Assembly (NCBI GenBank): GCA_030220185.1
Contig: JASPKZ010007549.1
Span: forward strand, 248,001 to 312,000
Length of the DNA: 64,000 nt
Source of the DNA: Diploptera punctata
Lineage: Eukaryota; Arthropoda; Insecta; Blattodea; Blaberidae
Direction of reading: 5' to 3'
The notes beneath the pieces are model-generated. The model had not been told where the DNA came from. It made no database searches and was given only the letters and a program-made list of their open reading frames with translations. The position numbers and the translations under genes are program-made. This document shows positions 10,639 to 21,328 of this stretch, one piece after another. The number at the start of each line of letters is the position of its first letter. The stretch's first letter is position 1.

Positions 10639-11012
10639 GTATTTGAGAATAATAAAATGTCTGGACCAAAGAAAAACGAACAGACAAGTGAATGTAGAAG
10701 ACTACACAACACTCAGCCATATTATCTTAATGGGAAACCGTAACATGTATTAATAATAGTTAAGTCCCATGGACTGCGATGGACAGGACATGTGGTACAA
10801 AAAGGAATAAAAGAGGGGCATGGAAATTACTTGTAGGAAAACCGGAGGGAAAACGCCCAGTAGGTAGGCCAAGAATGAGTTGGAAGAATAACATTAACCT
10901 TGATTTGAGGGATGTAAATTATACAGGGGGGAGTTTGGAAGGCGTTGGCTCGAATTAAGGATGTATATAGAGCTTATGTCCGTGCGGCCATGAACCTATG
11001 GGTTCGATAATG
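10639..11012 (+). mobile_element. LINE family A, old degenerate copy
   Basis: Follows family A from 'gtatttgagaataa' (VFENKVL) through GPKKNEQTSE and the GRP-MSWKNNINLDLRDVNYT region to the terminus 'gcggccatgaacctatggg'. Several indels. Confidence 0.75.
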
Positions 11013-11645
11013 CCAATTAGTTTGTAGTACATAGGATCGCTGAAGATTTGTAATAAATTTTATCCATTTTTTGATGAGAATAACCCCAATAGGTCCATTC
11101 TTTAAGAATTCTCTGAAGACATATAAGTTTGTGGGAGTTGAATTTTGTCTCCGCCTGTATCTAGAAATTTTGTTATGGCGGGCCTCGTATATTTTAGTAG
11201 AAAAAAGTGTGTGTTGCGGGCGGCCTACTGGGGGGTGTCAGAGCGTTACTGACGTCCACACGCACTTCCGCCTTTCCCCACCACTTTATATAAAAACTTT
11301 ATCTTGCTGAAATCTGCTGGACTTTGTCCAGTGTTTGTCTAACTTGAACTCAAGGTTTTTTTTTTTCCTCCACTCTTGTTACGAGACCTTAAATCTCAAC
11401 ATGGGTAGGGAATAGGCAGGCAGTAACTGCAGAAATGAAATCTATGGCTTCTTTGGTGCCATACTCTCGTACTGAACCATTCCACAATCTTTAAAAGGCC
11501 ACCACCAGCCATGAATTCTGAAAACTAAGCGAAATTATCAGCAAGACTTAGTTTATGTTCCGATTTTTTGCTGTGCCAATTATAGGCTTGTGTTTCTTTT
11601 GTTAATAAAATCTTATTTATCGAGTTACGTTTCAAGGAAACAGAC
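11013..11645. other. No recognised feature
   Basis: No repeat or coding relation recognised. A plus-strand frame at 11071-11310 has no family features. Confidence 0.3.
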
Positions 11646-11649
11646 ATGG

Positions 11650-11945
11650 TAGCCGCTAGATGGATTTTTAAATTTCGGCTTGGGTAAACCCCCACTTGTA
11701 AATGTTAGATTTCGCTTATTTTAGGAGAACGATTTTCTGATTTTATTTCAGTTTCATATACCGAGTTTCGTTGCGAAAAAAATTGAAGTTTTCGGACACT
11801 AGAACGATTATCAAATGTTTGCTTCTGTAGAATTCCAACCCCTAATAGCCAGATTTTGCTGGCTAACCAAATCGACCCTACTTTTATCAACTTATTGCTA
11901 TATATTCATTGTTCGTTAAAAAATTCCGGCCGCTAGAGCATTGAC
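11650..11945 (+). repeat. Interspersed repeat Y, copy 1
   Basis: Shares with 55838-55990 and 63823-63960 a run of landmarks: ctagat/ctagaac at the left, 'aaactccca-tt', 'gatttcg', 'atttcagtttcatata' and 'gtttcgttgcgaaaa', then ctagaacg. The outer CTAG-containing motifs are in inverted orientation, suggesting a small non-autonomous element of about 150 bp. Highly diverged. Confidence 0.4.
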
Positions 11946-12034
11946 ATGTACATACACACACATATAGGCTGCATGTATAAATATGTCTATGATATTATTA
12001 AAATTTCAACATTTACCAATGAACCTATAAACCT

Positions 12035-12175
12035 CTGGATAAATTATAGAAGACTAAATTGGAACGGTCACATAGATAGAATGGAGAACAGTAGATTAGT
12101 GAATAAAGTACGTGACTGGACACCTCAGCAGAAAATGCCTTTAGGAAGACCAAAACTACGATGGAAGGACGTCAC
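12035..12175 (+). mobile_element. LINE C-terminal fragment
   Basis: Plus strand reads NYRRLNWNGHIDRMENSRLVNKVRDWTPQQKMPLGRPKLRWKD. The RLNW-GH-DRM and GRPKLRWKD motifs mark a non-LTR RT C-terminus of B/D type. No upstream RT. Confidence 0.65.
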
Positions 12176-12257
12176 CATACCCCGGAATTGTAGTGAATGA
12201 AAACGCAACAAGCTGCCAGCTTTCAGCATAGAAGAAGACTAATGAAAGCCAAATATG

Positions 12258-12352
12258 ACATGAAAAGAAAAATTAACGCCTGAACCGGGATTTGAATCCG
12301 AGACCTCTAACTGCATACTTTACTCAATACTTCTTCACCATTGAGTTCCCAA
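12258..12352 (-). mobile_element. tRNA-headed SINE, S4 type
   Basis: Minus strand has a B box (ggattcaaatcccgg) followed by ttcaggcgttaatttttc, the same 3' body (caggcatttatttttc) as S4 at 63660. The A-box half is degenerate. Confidence 0.5.
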
Positions 12353-12373
12353 ATCAAACATTACTTTTTCTCT

Positions 12374-12616
12374 CCTTATATACAATTCTCTATTACAAGA
12401 GACAACGGGAGATCGTTCGCACTGCCATCTAATACTTCTCTAACAAGGAAATCTAGTTTTTCTTTTCACGTCATATTTACTTTCAGTAATAAATATCAAA
12501 ATTTAATTTTAACATCGAATTAAAATAAAATATCCCCATTAAAAATGCTTAGACGTCGTAAAATACTCTGCGAGAGATGTTCCACCGCCATTTTTGATAG
12601 AGAATTGTATATAAGG
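12374..12616. mobile_element. Putative MITE with 20-bp perfect inverted ends
   Basis: Ccttatatacaattctctat at 12374-12393 is exactly the inverse of 12597-12616. The 243-bp span has no coding capacity. No convincing target duplication was found, so the superfamily is open. Confidence 0.5.
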
Positions 12617-12625
12617 AACGGAAAA

Positions 12626-14919
12626 CACTGGTCAACATGGTTTTTGTCTCATGAGTACCAATAGTTGTACTTAATACAGTTTTTATCGTGTTTTCAAATA
12701 TATATTCCGAATTTCTCCATCATCCACAGTTTTTTTACACGCTTTATATTAGCTTGACCTCTATCTATCTATCTATGTAGCGGAATGTTTCAACGCGATT
12801 TTCACCCACTTAAAATCATTGGATCGACTTGAAACTTTGTATACTTGTAAAGAACCCGTGACAATACAATAATTTAATATTTTGTTTCTAAAATCATGGC
12901 CAGAATCATCAGAAAATCAAAAAAGTGTATTTGTATCTATCTAACGGAATTTTTTAACACGATTTTCACCCACTTAGAAACATCGGATCGACTTGAAACT
13001 TTGTATACTTGTAAAGAACCCGTGACAATACAATAATTTAATATTTTGTTTCTAAAATCATGGCCAGAATCATCAGAAAATCAAAAAAGTGTATTTGTAT
13101 CTATCTAACGGAATTTTTTAACACGATTTTCACCCACTTAGAAACATCGGATCGACTTGAAACTTTGTATACTTGTAAAGAACCCGTGACAATACAATAA
13201 TTTAATATTTTGTTTCTAAAATCATGGCCAGAAAGATCATCAGAAAATCAAAAAGTGTATTTGTATCTATCTAACGGAATTTTTTAACAACGATTTTCAC
13301 CCACTTAGAAACATCGGATCGACTTGAAACTTGTATACATTGTAAAGAACCCGTGACAATACAATAATTTAATATTTTGTTTCTAAAATCATGGCCAGAA
13401 TCATCAGAAAATCAAAAAAGTGTATTTGTATCTATCTAACGGAATTTTTTAACACGATTTTCACCCACTTAGAAACATCGGATCGACTTGAAACTTTGTA
13501 TACTTGTAAAGGACCGGTGACAATGCAATAATTTAATATTTTGTTTCTAAAATCCTGGTCAGAATTATCAGAAAATCAAAAAAGTGTATTTGTATCTATG
13601 TAACGGAATTTTTTAACACGATTTCACCCACTTAGAACATCGGATCGCTTGAAACTTTGTATACTTGTAAAGAACCGTGACAATGCAATAATTTAATATT
13701 TTGTTTCTAAAATCCTGGTCAGAATTATCAGAAAATCAAAAAAGTGTATTGTATCTATGTAACGGAATTTTTTAACACGATTTTCACCCACTTAGAAACA
13801 TCGGATCGACTTGAAACTTTGTATACTTGTAAAGGACCGGTGACAATGCAATAATTTAATATTTTGTTTCTAAAATCCTGGTCAGAATTATCAGAAAATC
13901 AAAAAAGTGTATTTGTATCTATGTAACGGAATTTTTTAACACGATTTTCACCCACTTAGAAACATCGGATCGACTTGAAACTTTGTATACTTGTAAAGGA
14001 CCGGTGACAATGCAATAATTTAATATTTTGTTTCTAAAATCCTGGTCAGAATTATCAGAAAATCAAAAAAGTGTATTTGTATCTATGTAACGGAATTTTT
14101 TTAACACGATTTTCACCCACTTAGAAACATTGGATCGACTTGAAACTTTGTATACTTGTAAAGGACCGGTGACAATACAATAATTTAATATTTTGTTTCT
14201 AAAATCCTGGTCAGAATTATCAGAAAATCAAAAAAGTGTATTTGTATCTATGTAACGGAATTTTTTAACACGATTTTCACCCACTTAGAAACATCGGATC
14301 GACTTGAAACTTTGTATACTTGTAAAGGACCGGTGACAATACAATAATTTAATATTTTGTTTCTAAAATCCTGGTCAGAATTATCAGAAAATCAAAAAAG
14401 TGTATTTGTATCTATGTAACGGAATTTTTTAACAGGATTTTCACCCACTTAGAAACATCGGATCGACTTGAAACTTTATATACGTGTAAAGGACCCGTGA
14501 CAATACAATAATTTCATATTTATTTATTTCAGTTTCAATTAACGGATGTAAATAATTATTTTTTAATAAACGTTTTTTCGTCCATTTGTCCATTGTAAAA
14601 TAAACACAATAGAGCTAACTCAGGAGATTTCAGCTATGGAAAAGAGATATCAAGGCAAATGGATTGCTAATATGCTGGCCGATTATTGTTGGACCATCAA
14701 GAGGGATGCTCCACAGGCGAAATATAGCAATAAATTGCAATTTCTTACTTTCTAGGTGAGTCCGAATGTTCGAATATTGTGTAGTTACGAATGTAGAAAA
14801 TATTAAAGGTTTGAAATTATAAATTCCTGTCATATTTGAATTCAGGAGAAAAAATACTATCAAAATCACATATTTTTCTTTCTGAGACAAAAAAAAAGTT
14901 TATTTTTTGTTGCTCAGTG
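12626..14919 (+). mobile_element. Element U2, CACTG-ended, expanded by an internal minisatellite
   Basis: Left end cactggtcaacatgg (12626) and right end …ttgctcagtg (14919) match U1 and U3. The left 110 bp and right 400 bp align with U1. At the central CACAGTTTTTTTA motif (about 12727-12739) U2 carries 1.8 kb of extra sequence, mostly a 164-bp tandem array. The right half keeps the coding trace MEKRYQGKWIANMLADYCW…KRDAPQAKY near 14636-14740. Confidence 0.65.
12769..14514. repeat. Minisatellite, 164-bp unit, 10.7 copies
   Basis: The phrase 'tgtatctat-taacgg' starts units at 12769, 12932, 13096, 13262, 13427, 13591, 13750, 13914, 14078, 14243 and 14407 (spacing 159-166). Units 1-4 carry 'aagaacccg…atcatggccagaatcatc'; later units carry 'aaggaccgg…atcctggtcagaattatc'. 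The array therefore grew in two phases. The first, most diverged unit starts in ctatctatctat. The unit wording resembles minisatellites found in insect Helitron-like elements, from memory. Confidence 0.95.
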
Positions 14920-14939
14920 TAATGTTTGCAATGGGAGCC

Positions 14940-15012
14940 TGAATGGCAAAGAGATGTCGCGCTAACTTATAGAGTTAGAGATCTCGGATTCAAATCCCTG
15001 TTCAGGCATATA
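14940..15012 (+). mobile_element. tRNA-headed SINE, S4 type
   Basis: A tRNA-like sequence with anticodon-arm stem ctaac/gttag, a B box (ggattcaaatccc) and 'tgttcaggca' running into (TA)n. Its 3' end matches S4. Not a functional tRNA (mispaired acceptor). Confidence 0.5.
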
Positions 15013-15025
15013 TATATATATATAT

Positions 15026-15221
15026 AACTCACTGAAATTACCGAACCCGAGGGTTTATGACCGCGCGGACATAAACTGTCCATACATCCTTATCCTGAGT
15101 TAAAGTTTTTCATTCATTCCCCGTATTATATAGTTCCCTCTAAACATTATTAATATTATTTTACCATTGCTTACTTGGCCTGCCTAGTGGCCTGTTTTCC
15201 TGTGGCTTTCCTACATGGTAC
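15026..15221 (-). mobile_element. LINE family A degenerate 3' fragment
   Basis: Starts 'aactcactgaaattaccgaaccc', a decayed family A terminus, and runs to 'gtggctttcctaca'. Many substitutions. Confidence 0.65.
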
Positions 15222-15465
15222 TTAATTTCATATTATAGTTCTTATAATGTGGAAGCCGAATTTAAAAAATCGCTCTAGCGATCTCATAGCTTGTTTTCTA
15301 GCAACGAAACTCGATACATGCATGTGAATTACTTATGAAAATCAAGATATATTCCATAAACAGCAAAATGACATAAATTTGACTTTCTGAAGAATTTTGT
15401 CTGCGCTATGGACATTATTTATTCATCTAGGAAGCTACTTACTTTATTTTATATCATTTTGATTG

Positions 15466-15641
15466 TATTATATTCTATGTTTTTGTTAGTATTAGCTAGT
15501 ATTAGATCGCATCATCATTGTATTTTGTTTAGTCTGTATTTTAATAATATCTTAAAATTGTAATATGTATGTAATTTTTGTAAATTCTACTATTCGCTGG
15601 TTGAGTGGAAGAGAAGGCCTTAACTCTGCCAGCTAAAATCA

Positions 15642-15683
<42 letters not shown>

Positions 15684-15697
15684 ATTTTTATTATTAT
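15466..15697 (+). mobile_element. LINE 3' UTR (type X) with (TTA)n tail
   Basis: AT-rich UTR, then 'ggttgagtggaagagaaggcc…ttaactctgccagctaaaat', then TTA repeats. Same layout as 7513-7772. Confidence 0.55.
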
Positions 15698-17903
15698 TAT
15701 TTTATTTATTTACTCTGGCCATACCCAGCTCGGAACTGACGAGCCGCCTCTGGTGGGCGGTCCAATAAAGCCGCTCTTAAATTTGTTTTATCATTGTATC
15801 ATATATCATTTTTTTATGTTTTAAAATTTTATAACGGCAATAAAAGAATTCCAGTTTCCAGAATATCTCTAACAGTAAATAATATTTTTAAAACCACTCC
15901 GGTGGTGGTGGGGGTAATGCATTATGACTGACATTTACTAGTTGGTTGGATTATTGAATACACCAGAGTCATCTGGCCGACTATTTATTTAAAACGCTGC
16001 TCTTGTTGAAGGGAATGGGCGGAACATTGAGTGATGCGGTTTAGAAAAGAGCTAATATTTATATATTTTTTTTTGAGTCAGAACAAAATGGCGGCTGCGC
16101 AGTGATAAATAATAGAGCTGCCACTAACAGTTGATGTAAAAATTGACAAATTGCACGGCGTCATGCTGAGACCCGGTAAAACCAGAGATATTAATTTTAT
16201 GTTTTTACAATGTTCTTCTCTTTATATTTCTATAAAAGTTTATGTTCGGATTTTTAACAATTGCTACACACAAAATTCTATTAACAAAATGACGCAACAA
16301 TTAAATGGGGTGTTATTAAAAGTTAGAAGGCAATTACTGTTGCATTTGTTTATCTCGAATTTTTAGGCGAATTTCGAAGAGTTGTTCTCATTATTATTTA
16401 TCAGTTTCATGGGATAATAGTTAGACCCTCTGAATACATCTCATGGGTTCAGGGTTCGATCCCCGATCAGAGTACAGGCATTTTTGGCTCAACTGCACTT
16501 CTACTAGCGCTTGATTTTTCAGTTATATTGTTGTAAACTATAGCTCTTCTGTATTTACTAACATTATTTAATATTTTAAACTTTTGTAAACAATTTTTAT
16601 AACATTATTACACAATTTTGAAGTAGTATTTATTTAAATATGCAAATCACAATATTATGACACTGTTAGACAATATTGTGATGCGAACTGCTATTTTCTA
16701 CACAGAGTAATTACTTAAGCCTATGATTTTTCTATCGCTGGTTGGATCAGCGTTAGGGAGTGATAAGTAAGTGTACACCCATTTTTAATAAACGTTTGGT
16801 AATTTTAATATTATTAATATATTTTTTAAACATAGATTTGGGGATTTATTGCAAATATTTGTCATTTGAATTTCATAGCGACGGATAGTAATCGAGGATG
16901 ATAATCGATATGTGGTTCGATTGTGGGTTATCGCTGGCTCTATAAACTCTGGCGCATGCGCATTGTTGTTCGATAGGGGTGCTTTTTATGATTTTTACAT
17001 TTTCTTCTTAGAGACTTTACTTTTACCAATATCTGTTTATGGCCAAATATATTAATTGATATAGAGCACCCCACGCTTTTGATTGTAAAATTATTTTTAT
17101 TTTTTTGTTTATAACTCTAGTTTTATTCTAGATGTGTTGGAGATGATTTTTTTGTTGGCCACTTTAATTTCATCCCAAGCGTGTTGGAAATTAAAATTAT
17201 TTTTCATTTTTCGTTCGGTTTTCTAGTAGTAGTAGTAGCAGGACTTTATTAGACAAAAAGTAAGATATTTACAATATTATTTACAAATATGGGTCGCACG
17301 GTTTTCTAATAAAGCGTGTTGTTTTAGTTTTTTAAAACTATTATTTATTAACTGATTTGGTTTATTCATTACTATTTTTCTCTTCAGTCAATATCTGGTC
17401 TTGAGGATGACAGTTGTAGAAACATTTTGACCATTTTAAAACATTAATTTGTGAATTGGGCATATTGACTGTATATGTTAGTATAGGGGTGACCAAAATG
17501 TATCTAACAAATAAGGGTGTTGTAATTGTTAAGGCGCGCACGCACCTGGAAACTCGCGATAAGCACTGAATTAAAACTCGTTTAAAAATGTAGATTGCCT
17601 GTCATTCAAACCTATTCCCATTTTAAAAATACAATTTGTCAGCGTTATCCAGTGTGCAGCCATTTTTCAATGTAAACCTACTTCCAGCCCAGTCTGTATC
17701 ACGTTCATGTTAAAGTAGTGGCCGTGGAATAATGTTCCTCCTTCAACTCACAGGTGTCGCTAGTGTGCAGTACACTGTGCTGCCATCTAGTGTTTTTACG
17801 ATTAATTTTTTTCGTAATAAAATTACAAATACTTGTAAATTCCGTAGGAAAGAACTATTAAGGTTCTTCTCCTGAAAAGATTTTCGAAAAATTTTTCATA
17901 CCT
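15698..17903. other. Long stretch with little recognisable
   Basis: 2.2 kb without LINE or known repeat relation. At 16410-16485 a B-box-like 'gggttcgatcccc' follows a weak A-box half and precedes 'gtacaggcattttt', so a SINE relic is possible. (TAG)n lies at 17226-17240. A 71-codon frame at 16151-16366 has no family features. This could be unique host DNA. Confidence 0.35.
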
Positions 17904-17916
17904 TTTTCGTAACCTA

Positions 17917-18202
17917 ACTAACTAACTGACACTATCGAACCGGTAGGTTCATGCCCGCGCGGACATAAGCTCTCCGTACATCCCTATTCTGAGCCAATGT
18001 TTTCCAATCATCCCCTGTACAATCCACCTCCCTCAAATCATAGTTAATGTTATTCTCCCACCTCATTCTTGGTCTACCAACTGGGCGTTTTCCCTCCGGT
18101 TTTCCTACAACAAGCTTCCATGCACGCCTTTCATTCCCCATTCGTGCCACATGTCCTGTCCATCGCAGTCTACGAGACTTAACTGTTCTCATTATATCTG
18201 GC
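17917..18202 (-). mobile_element. LINE family A, short 5'-truncated insertion with target duplication
   Basis: A 286-bp copy from a TAAC/TAAG-type tail to the IMRTVKSRRLRW region, open throughout (86 codons). The 13-mer ttttcgtaaccta flanks it at 17904-17916 and 18203-18215, which gives exact boundaries and shows that target-primed insertion truncated the copy. Confidence 0.9.
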
Positions 18203-18244
18203 TTTTCGTAACCTATTTGCTAAAAACTATATATAATTTATATA

Positions 18245-18336
18245 TGAAAAAAAATCCTGAGTCGGGATTTGAACCCGAGTTTCTAAACTTTGTACGTTTA
18301 GCGCTCTAACCATCTGAGCTACTCAGGAATCCTAAC
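18245..18336 (-). mobile_element. tRNA-like SINE head
   Basis: On the minus strand a nearly complete cloverleaf: acceptor tcctgag/ctcagga, D arm gctc…gagc, anticodon arm taaac/gttta with loop GTACAAA, T arm tcggg ttcaaat cccga. A run of T/A follows. Extra bases between the D and anticodon arms, and an ACA anticodon that standard eukaryotic tRNA sets do not use, argue for a SINE head rather than a tRNA gene. Confidence 0.5.
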
Positions 18337-18402
18337 ACATACATTTATTTTTCTTATATATATATTATAATTAAATGTTTAACATTGAGCAATGCAAGCT
18401 TA

Positions 18403-18490
18403 ATATGGTATGATAAGAAAAATAAATGTCTGGACGGGATACGAACCCGGATCTCCCGTCCAGGCATTTATTTTTCTTATCATACCATAT
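18403..18490. repeat. 37-bp-arm palindrome made of two S4 SINE 3' ends
   Basis: Arms 18403-18439 and 18454-18490 are complementary with a single mismatch. The 14-base loop is tacgaacccggatc. Each arm is the S4 3' body (…ccaggcatttatttttc…) as seen at 63725-63765. So two S4 3' halves meet head to head. Confidence 0.9.
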
Positions 18491-18519
18491 ATATATATAT
18501 ATTATATACACATTTTATT

Positions 18520-18795
18520 TTTATTACTTTTATTTTTTATCCCACAATATTCCATTGAGGCAAGCAATTGCAAATTTTCCTTTATTATTTCTATTTCTTA
18601 TTTCATCTTCATAACTTCCAGTTTTATTTATTTTAATTCCTAAATATGTGATCTAACAAGATGTTATTGTTTCTCTAGACTCCAAAATTAAATTCTGTTC
18701 TGGTTCACCAATTGATAAATATTTGGTTTTCTTCATGTTAAAAATGAATCCCCATTTTATCATATTCTTGTATTAATTTTCTAGTCATAGTTTTC
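18520..18795 (-). mobile_element. LINE family D fragment, N-side of C-terminal region
   Basis: Minus strand gives MTRKLIQEYDKMGIHF, a frameshift, then a KTKYLSIGEPEQNLILE-like stretch and YLGIKINKTGSYEDEIRNRNNKGKFAIACLNGILWDKK. This parallels TRKLIQEYSLWGLKINVDKS…YKYLGIKMTKDGKQETEIRNR in D1 (21390-22183). Stops and one frameshift. Confidence 0.7.
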
Positions 18796-18959
18796 AGATA
18801 CTTTTGAAATTCATAATAGGTTAAAGCAAGGAGATGCAATAGGCTCGTTTCTACCGACACTCCAGGTGCATTGCTTGTATGGCTGTGTGTGTCATGTGTT
18901 TTGTGCTGAAGTTCCTTTATTTAATTTTTATTTGTTTTTTAAGCCTGAAGAAAACCAGG

Positions 18960-19070
18960 GGAAAACACTCATAAATTTAACACCGAGATTTGAACCCGAG
19001 AATTCTAAAATTCTAAAAAAATGTTTCTGAAACACCATCCCCTGAGCGCACTCTCTCGGGGAAGTTTTTG
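18960..19070 (-). mobile_element. tRNA-like SINE relic
   Basis: Minus strand carries a B box (gggttcaaatctcgg) preceded by an A-box-like half (gagtgcgctcaggggatgg). Confidence 0.35.
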
Positions 19071-19354
19071 TTTATTAGATTTTTAAACGAACTTCTTTTG
19101 TTTTGTATTATAATTTTGAAATAAAATGGCGTTGTAATAAAAGAGACAAAAGACTGCGGAATATATTACATAAACACATCGCAACACGCAGTGCTTCCAA
19201 CTTCTCAACTTGATTTTCTCGTTAAAACTAAAATTCTCTGAGACTAAGTTGAGAGAAAAAGGAAATGAAATGTTTTCGCTAAGAAAGTTTTAAAGGGGTT
19301 GCTTTTTCTTGGCCGAGTTTCATGGCTCTCAGATTTGGGCGGCAAACTATGATA

Positions 19355-19445
19355 TATTCTCTTCAAAGAAGTGGTCAGCGGATAGAGGACGGCCTTATGG
19401 CCTCTACTCTTTCCAGAATAAATACACTGCCAAAATAAATTATTA
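19355..19445 (+). mobile_element. LINE 3' UTR tail (type X)
   Basis: Reads 'gtggtcagcggatagaggacggcc…ctctactctttccagaataaataca', the X tail, then runs into TTG/TTA repeats. Confidence 0.5.
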
Positions 19446-19880
19446 TTTATATTGTTGTTGTTGTTCTTGTTATATGTTATTCTTGTTATGTTATTTTTGT
19501 TGTTGTTAGTGTTGTTGTCTTGGTTGTATTGTTATTATTATTTTGAATATTAATTTGATATTAGTTTTTATATTATTGTTATTACTATTATTATTAATAT
19601 GTATTATATTATGATTATGTTATTGTTATTATTATATTCTTATTATTAATATTATATTATTGATTAATATTTAGTATTATTGTGGGAATATAGAGTAGAG
19701 TTGGTGTTATTAGATTATGATATTATTCTTATTCTTAATATTACTTATTATTTTTATATTATTATTATAATATTATATTATTATTTTTAATATTATTATT
19801 ATTATTTTTATATTAATTATTATTTTAATATTATTCATTAATAAGTATTATTAATATTTTAATATTATTATTATTTTTTA
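19446..19880. repeat. Degenerate TTG/TTA-rich simple sequence
   Basis: About 435 bp of imperfect TTG, then TTA/ATT repeats with many interruptions. Probably the decayed tail of the LINE UTR before it. Confidence 0.85.
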
Positions 19881-19889
19881 TTGCGGATG

Positions 19890-20200
19890 AGCCCATGTAG
19901 GACTACGCAAAGCACTTAGAGGCGTTTCCTTTGAGCCCAAATTTCTTTCATTCTTTTGCTATGAGCTTGTTTTCTATCATCTGTCCAAGATGTTCCTCAT
20001 TCTTATGAGGTGTCCATACCATTTCAAACTTTTTTTTTTCTATTTTTCCTAATATGTTTTTTTAACATACATAATTTCCCTTATTGTGCTGTTTCTGACT
20101 TTATCCCTTCTTGAAATTCTTGTCGATAGCCTCCAAAAATCCATTTCTACTGCTAACAGCTTATTGGCTTATTTTCTTCTTACTTACTGTCCAATTCATG
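19890..20200 (-). mobile_element. LINE family D degenerate fragment
   Basis: Minus strand reads MDFWRLSTRISRRDKVRNSTIREIMYV, then a decayed remainder. It parallels the MDFIRRAARISRREKIRN block of D2. Confidence 0.6.
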
Positions 20201-20265
20201 ACATCCATGAGAAAATAACGTACGGTAACTAAACATTAATTTGAACTAGTAACTCCTAAAAAAGG

Positions 20266-20564
20266 GGCACGCCGTAGCGTAGTGGTTAAGGCACTGAGCT
20301 ACAAGCCGGAGGGTCGGGGGTTCAAGTCCCGTTGGGATCAGGATTTTTAAACTGACCCAAACCCTCTGGCTGCATTATGGCCCTGGGGTCGACTCAGCCT
20401 CTAACGGAAATGAGTACCAGACGCTTGTTCTGGGGGTAAAGGCGGCAGTCACGCAGGGCTGACAACCCGGCTGACATAAAATGCCGATTGTCTAGAAAAA
20501 GTGGGAGCCTTAACCTCCTACTACCCCAAGGGCCTCTGGGCCTGTTGTGGGATCACTTTACTTT
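20266..20564 (+). mobile_element. SINE S2, full copy with 16-bp target duplication
   Basis: A 299-bp element with a tRNA-like head: A box gtagcgtagtggttaaggc, B box gggttcaagtccc. The body includes 'ctctaacggaaatgagtac' and 'gcggcagtcacgcagggctg', and the end 'gggatcactttactt'. The 16-mer taactcctaaaaaagg flanks it at 20250-20265 and 20565-20580. The same element is at 22735-23022. Transcription would be by pol III from the internal boxes; mobilisation would need a LINE partner, not identified. Confidence 0.9.
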
Positions 20565-20580
20565 TAACTCCTAAAAAAGG

Positions 20581-21284
20581 AGAGCCTAAGGTAAACAATG
20601 GGCTACGCCATCAGTAAGTAAGTAAGAAAGCTTCATCCACAAATGTATTACTTTTAAGTTTACATCAGTTTTTCTTAAAATAGCGAAATATGCATTTGGT
20701 TCACTTTTGCTCTCAACTCCTCATGTAACTCTACTTTTTGCGAGCTCCAATAGGCCGTACTCCTCCGTGGCCCATTAAACATGCAGATATCGAAAACAAA
20801 TACTCTAAAGTAATATTTTCTGATATATTTAAATGGAATTTTATGATTTGATGTTGTATACCGAGTGAATTTATTGGAATTTATAACAAACAGAATTTAT
20901 TTTCCATATTTGTGATTTACGTTTATTGTATTTTTAAGATAAAACAGGAGGCCATGATAATTGTTGTAGAATGGAGTTGGGTCACGCTCTTTCTTTGTTT
21001 ATTCACGAGAGGGCACTTGATGGTATGTGCACGGAATTACCTCCCATCATGCACCAGTTTTTCAAAATTAACCTTTTATATTACTCCGAGGAATCACATA
21101 AAACAGACTTCCCTCCCATACGTCATTCATGCCTTCTTTTGTTCCTCAATTCGCTTTCATTGTTCCTATAATTTAAATGTATTCTTTTTTATGTTGGATG
21201 CACAGGCATACCATCAAGGCACATTGCAAATCACAAATGTATTTTATAACGTGAGAAGATGGAAAAAAAGTTATTTATCTTATA
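20581..21284. other. No recognised feature
   Basis: Contains a short agtaagtaagtaag run near 20611-20627, like a family A tail but without the preceding element. A 148-codon plus-strand frame (20912-21358) ends in microsatellite-encoded isoleucines and has no family features. Confidence 0.35.
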
Positions 21285-21286
21285 AC

Positions 21287-21328
<42 letters not shown>

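Noticed and set aside
12769..14514. CRISPR array
   Set aside because: Units are 164 bp and contiguous with no unique spacers; the genome is eukaryotic.
18245..18336. Functional tRNA gene on the minus strand
   Set aside because: Extra bases between the D and anticodon arms, ACA anticodon, and a genome-repeat context.
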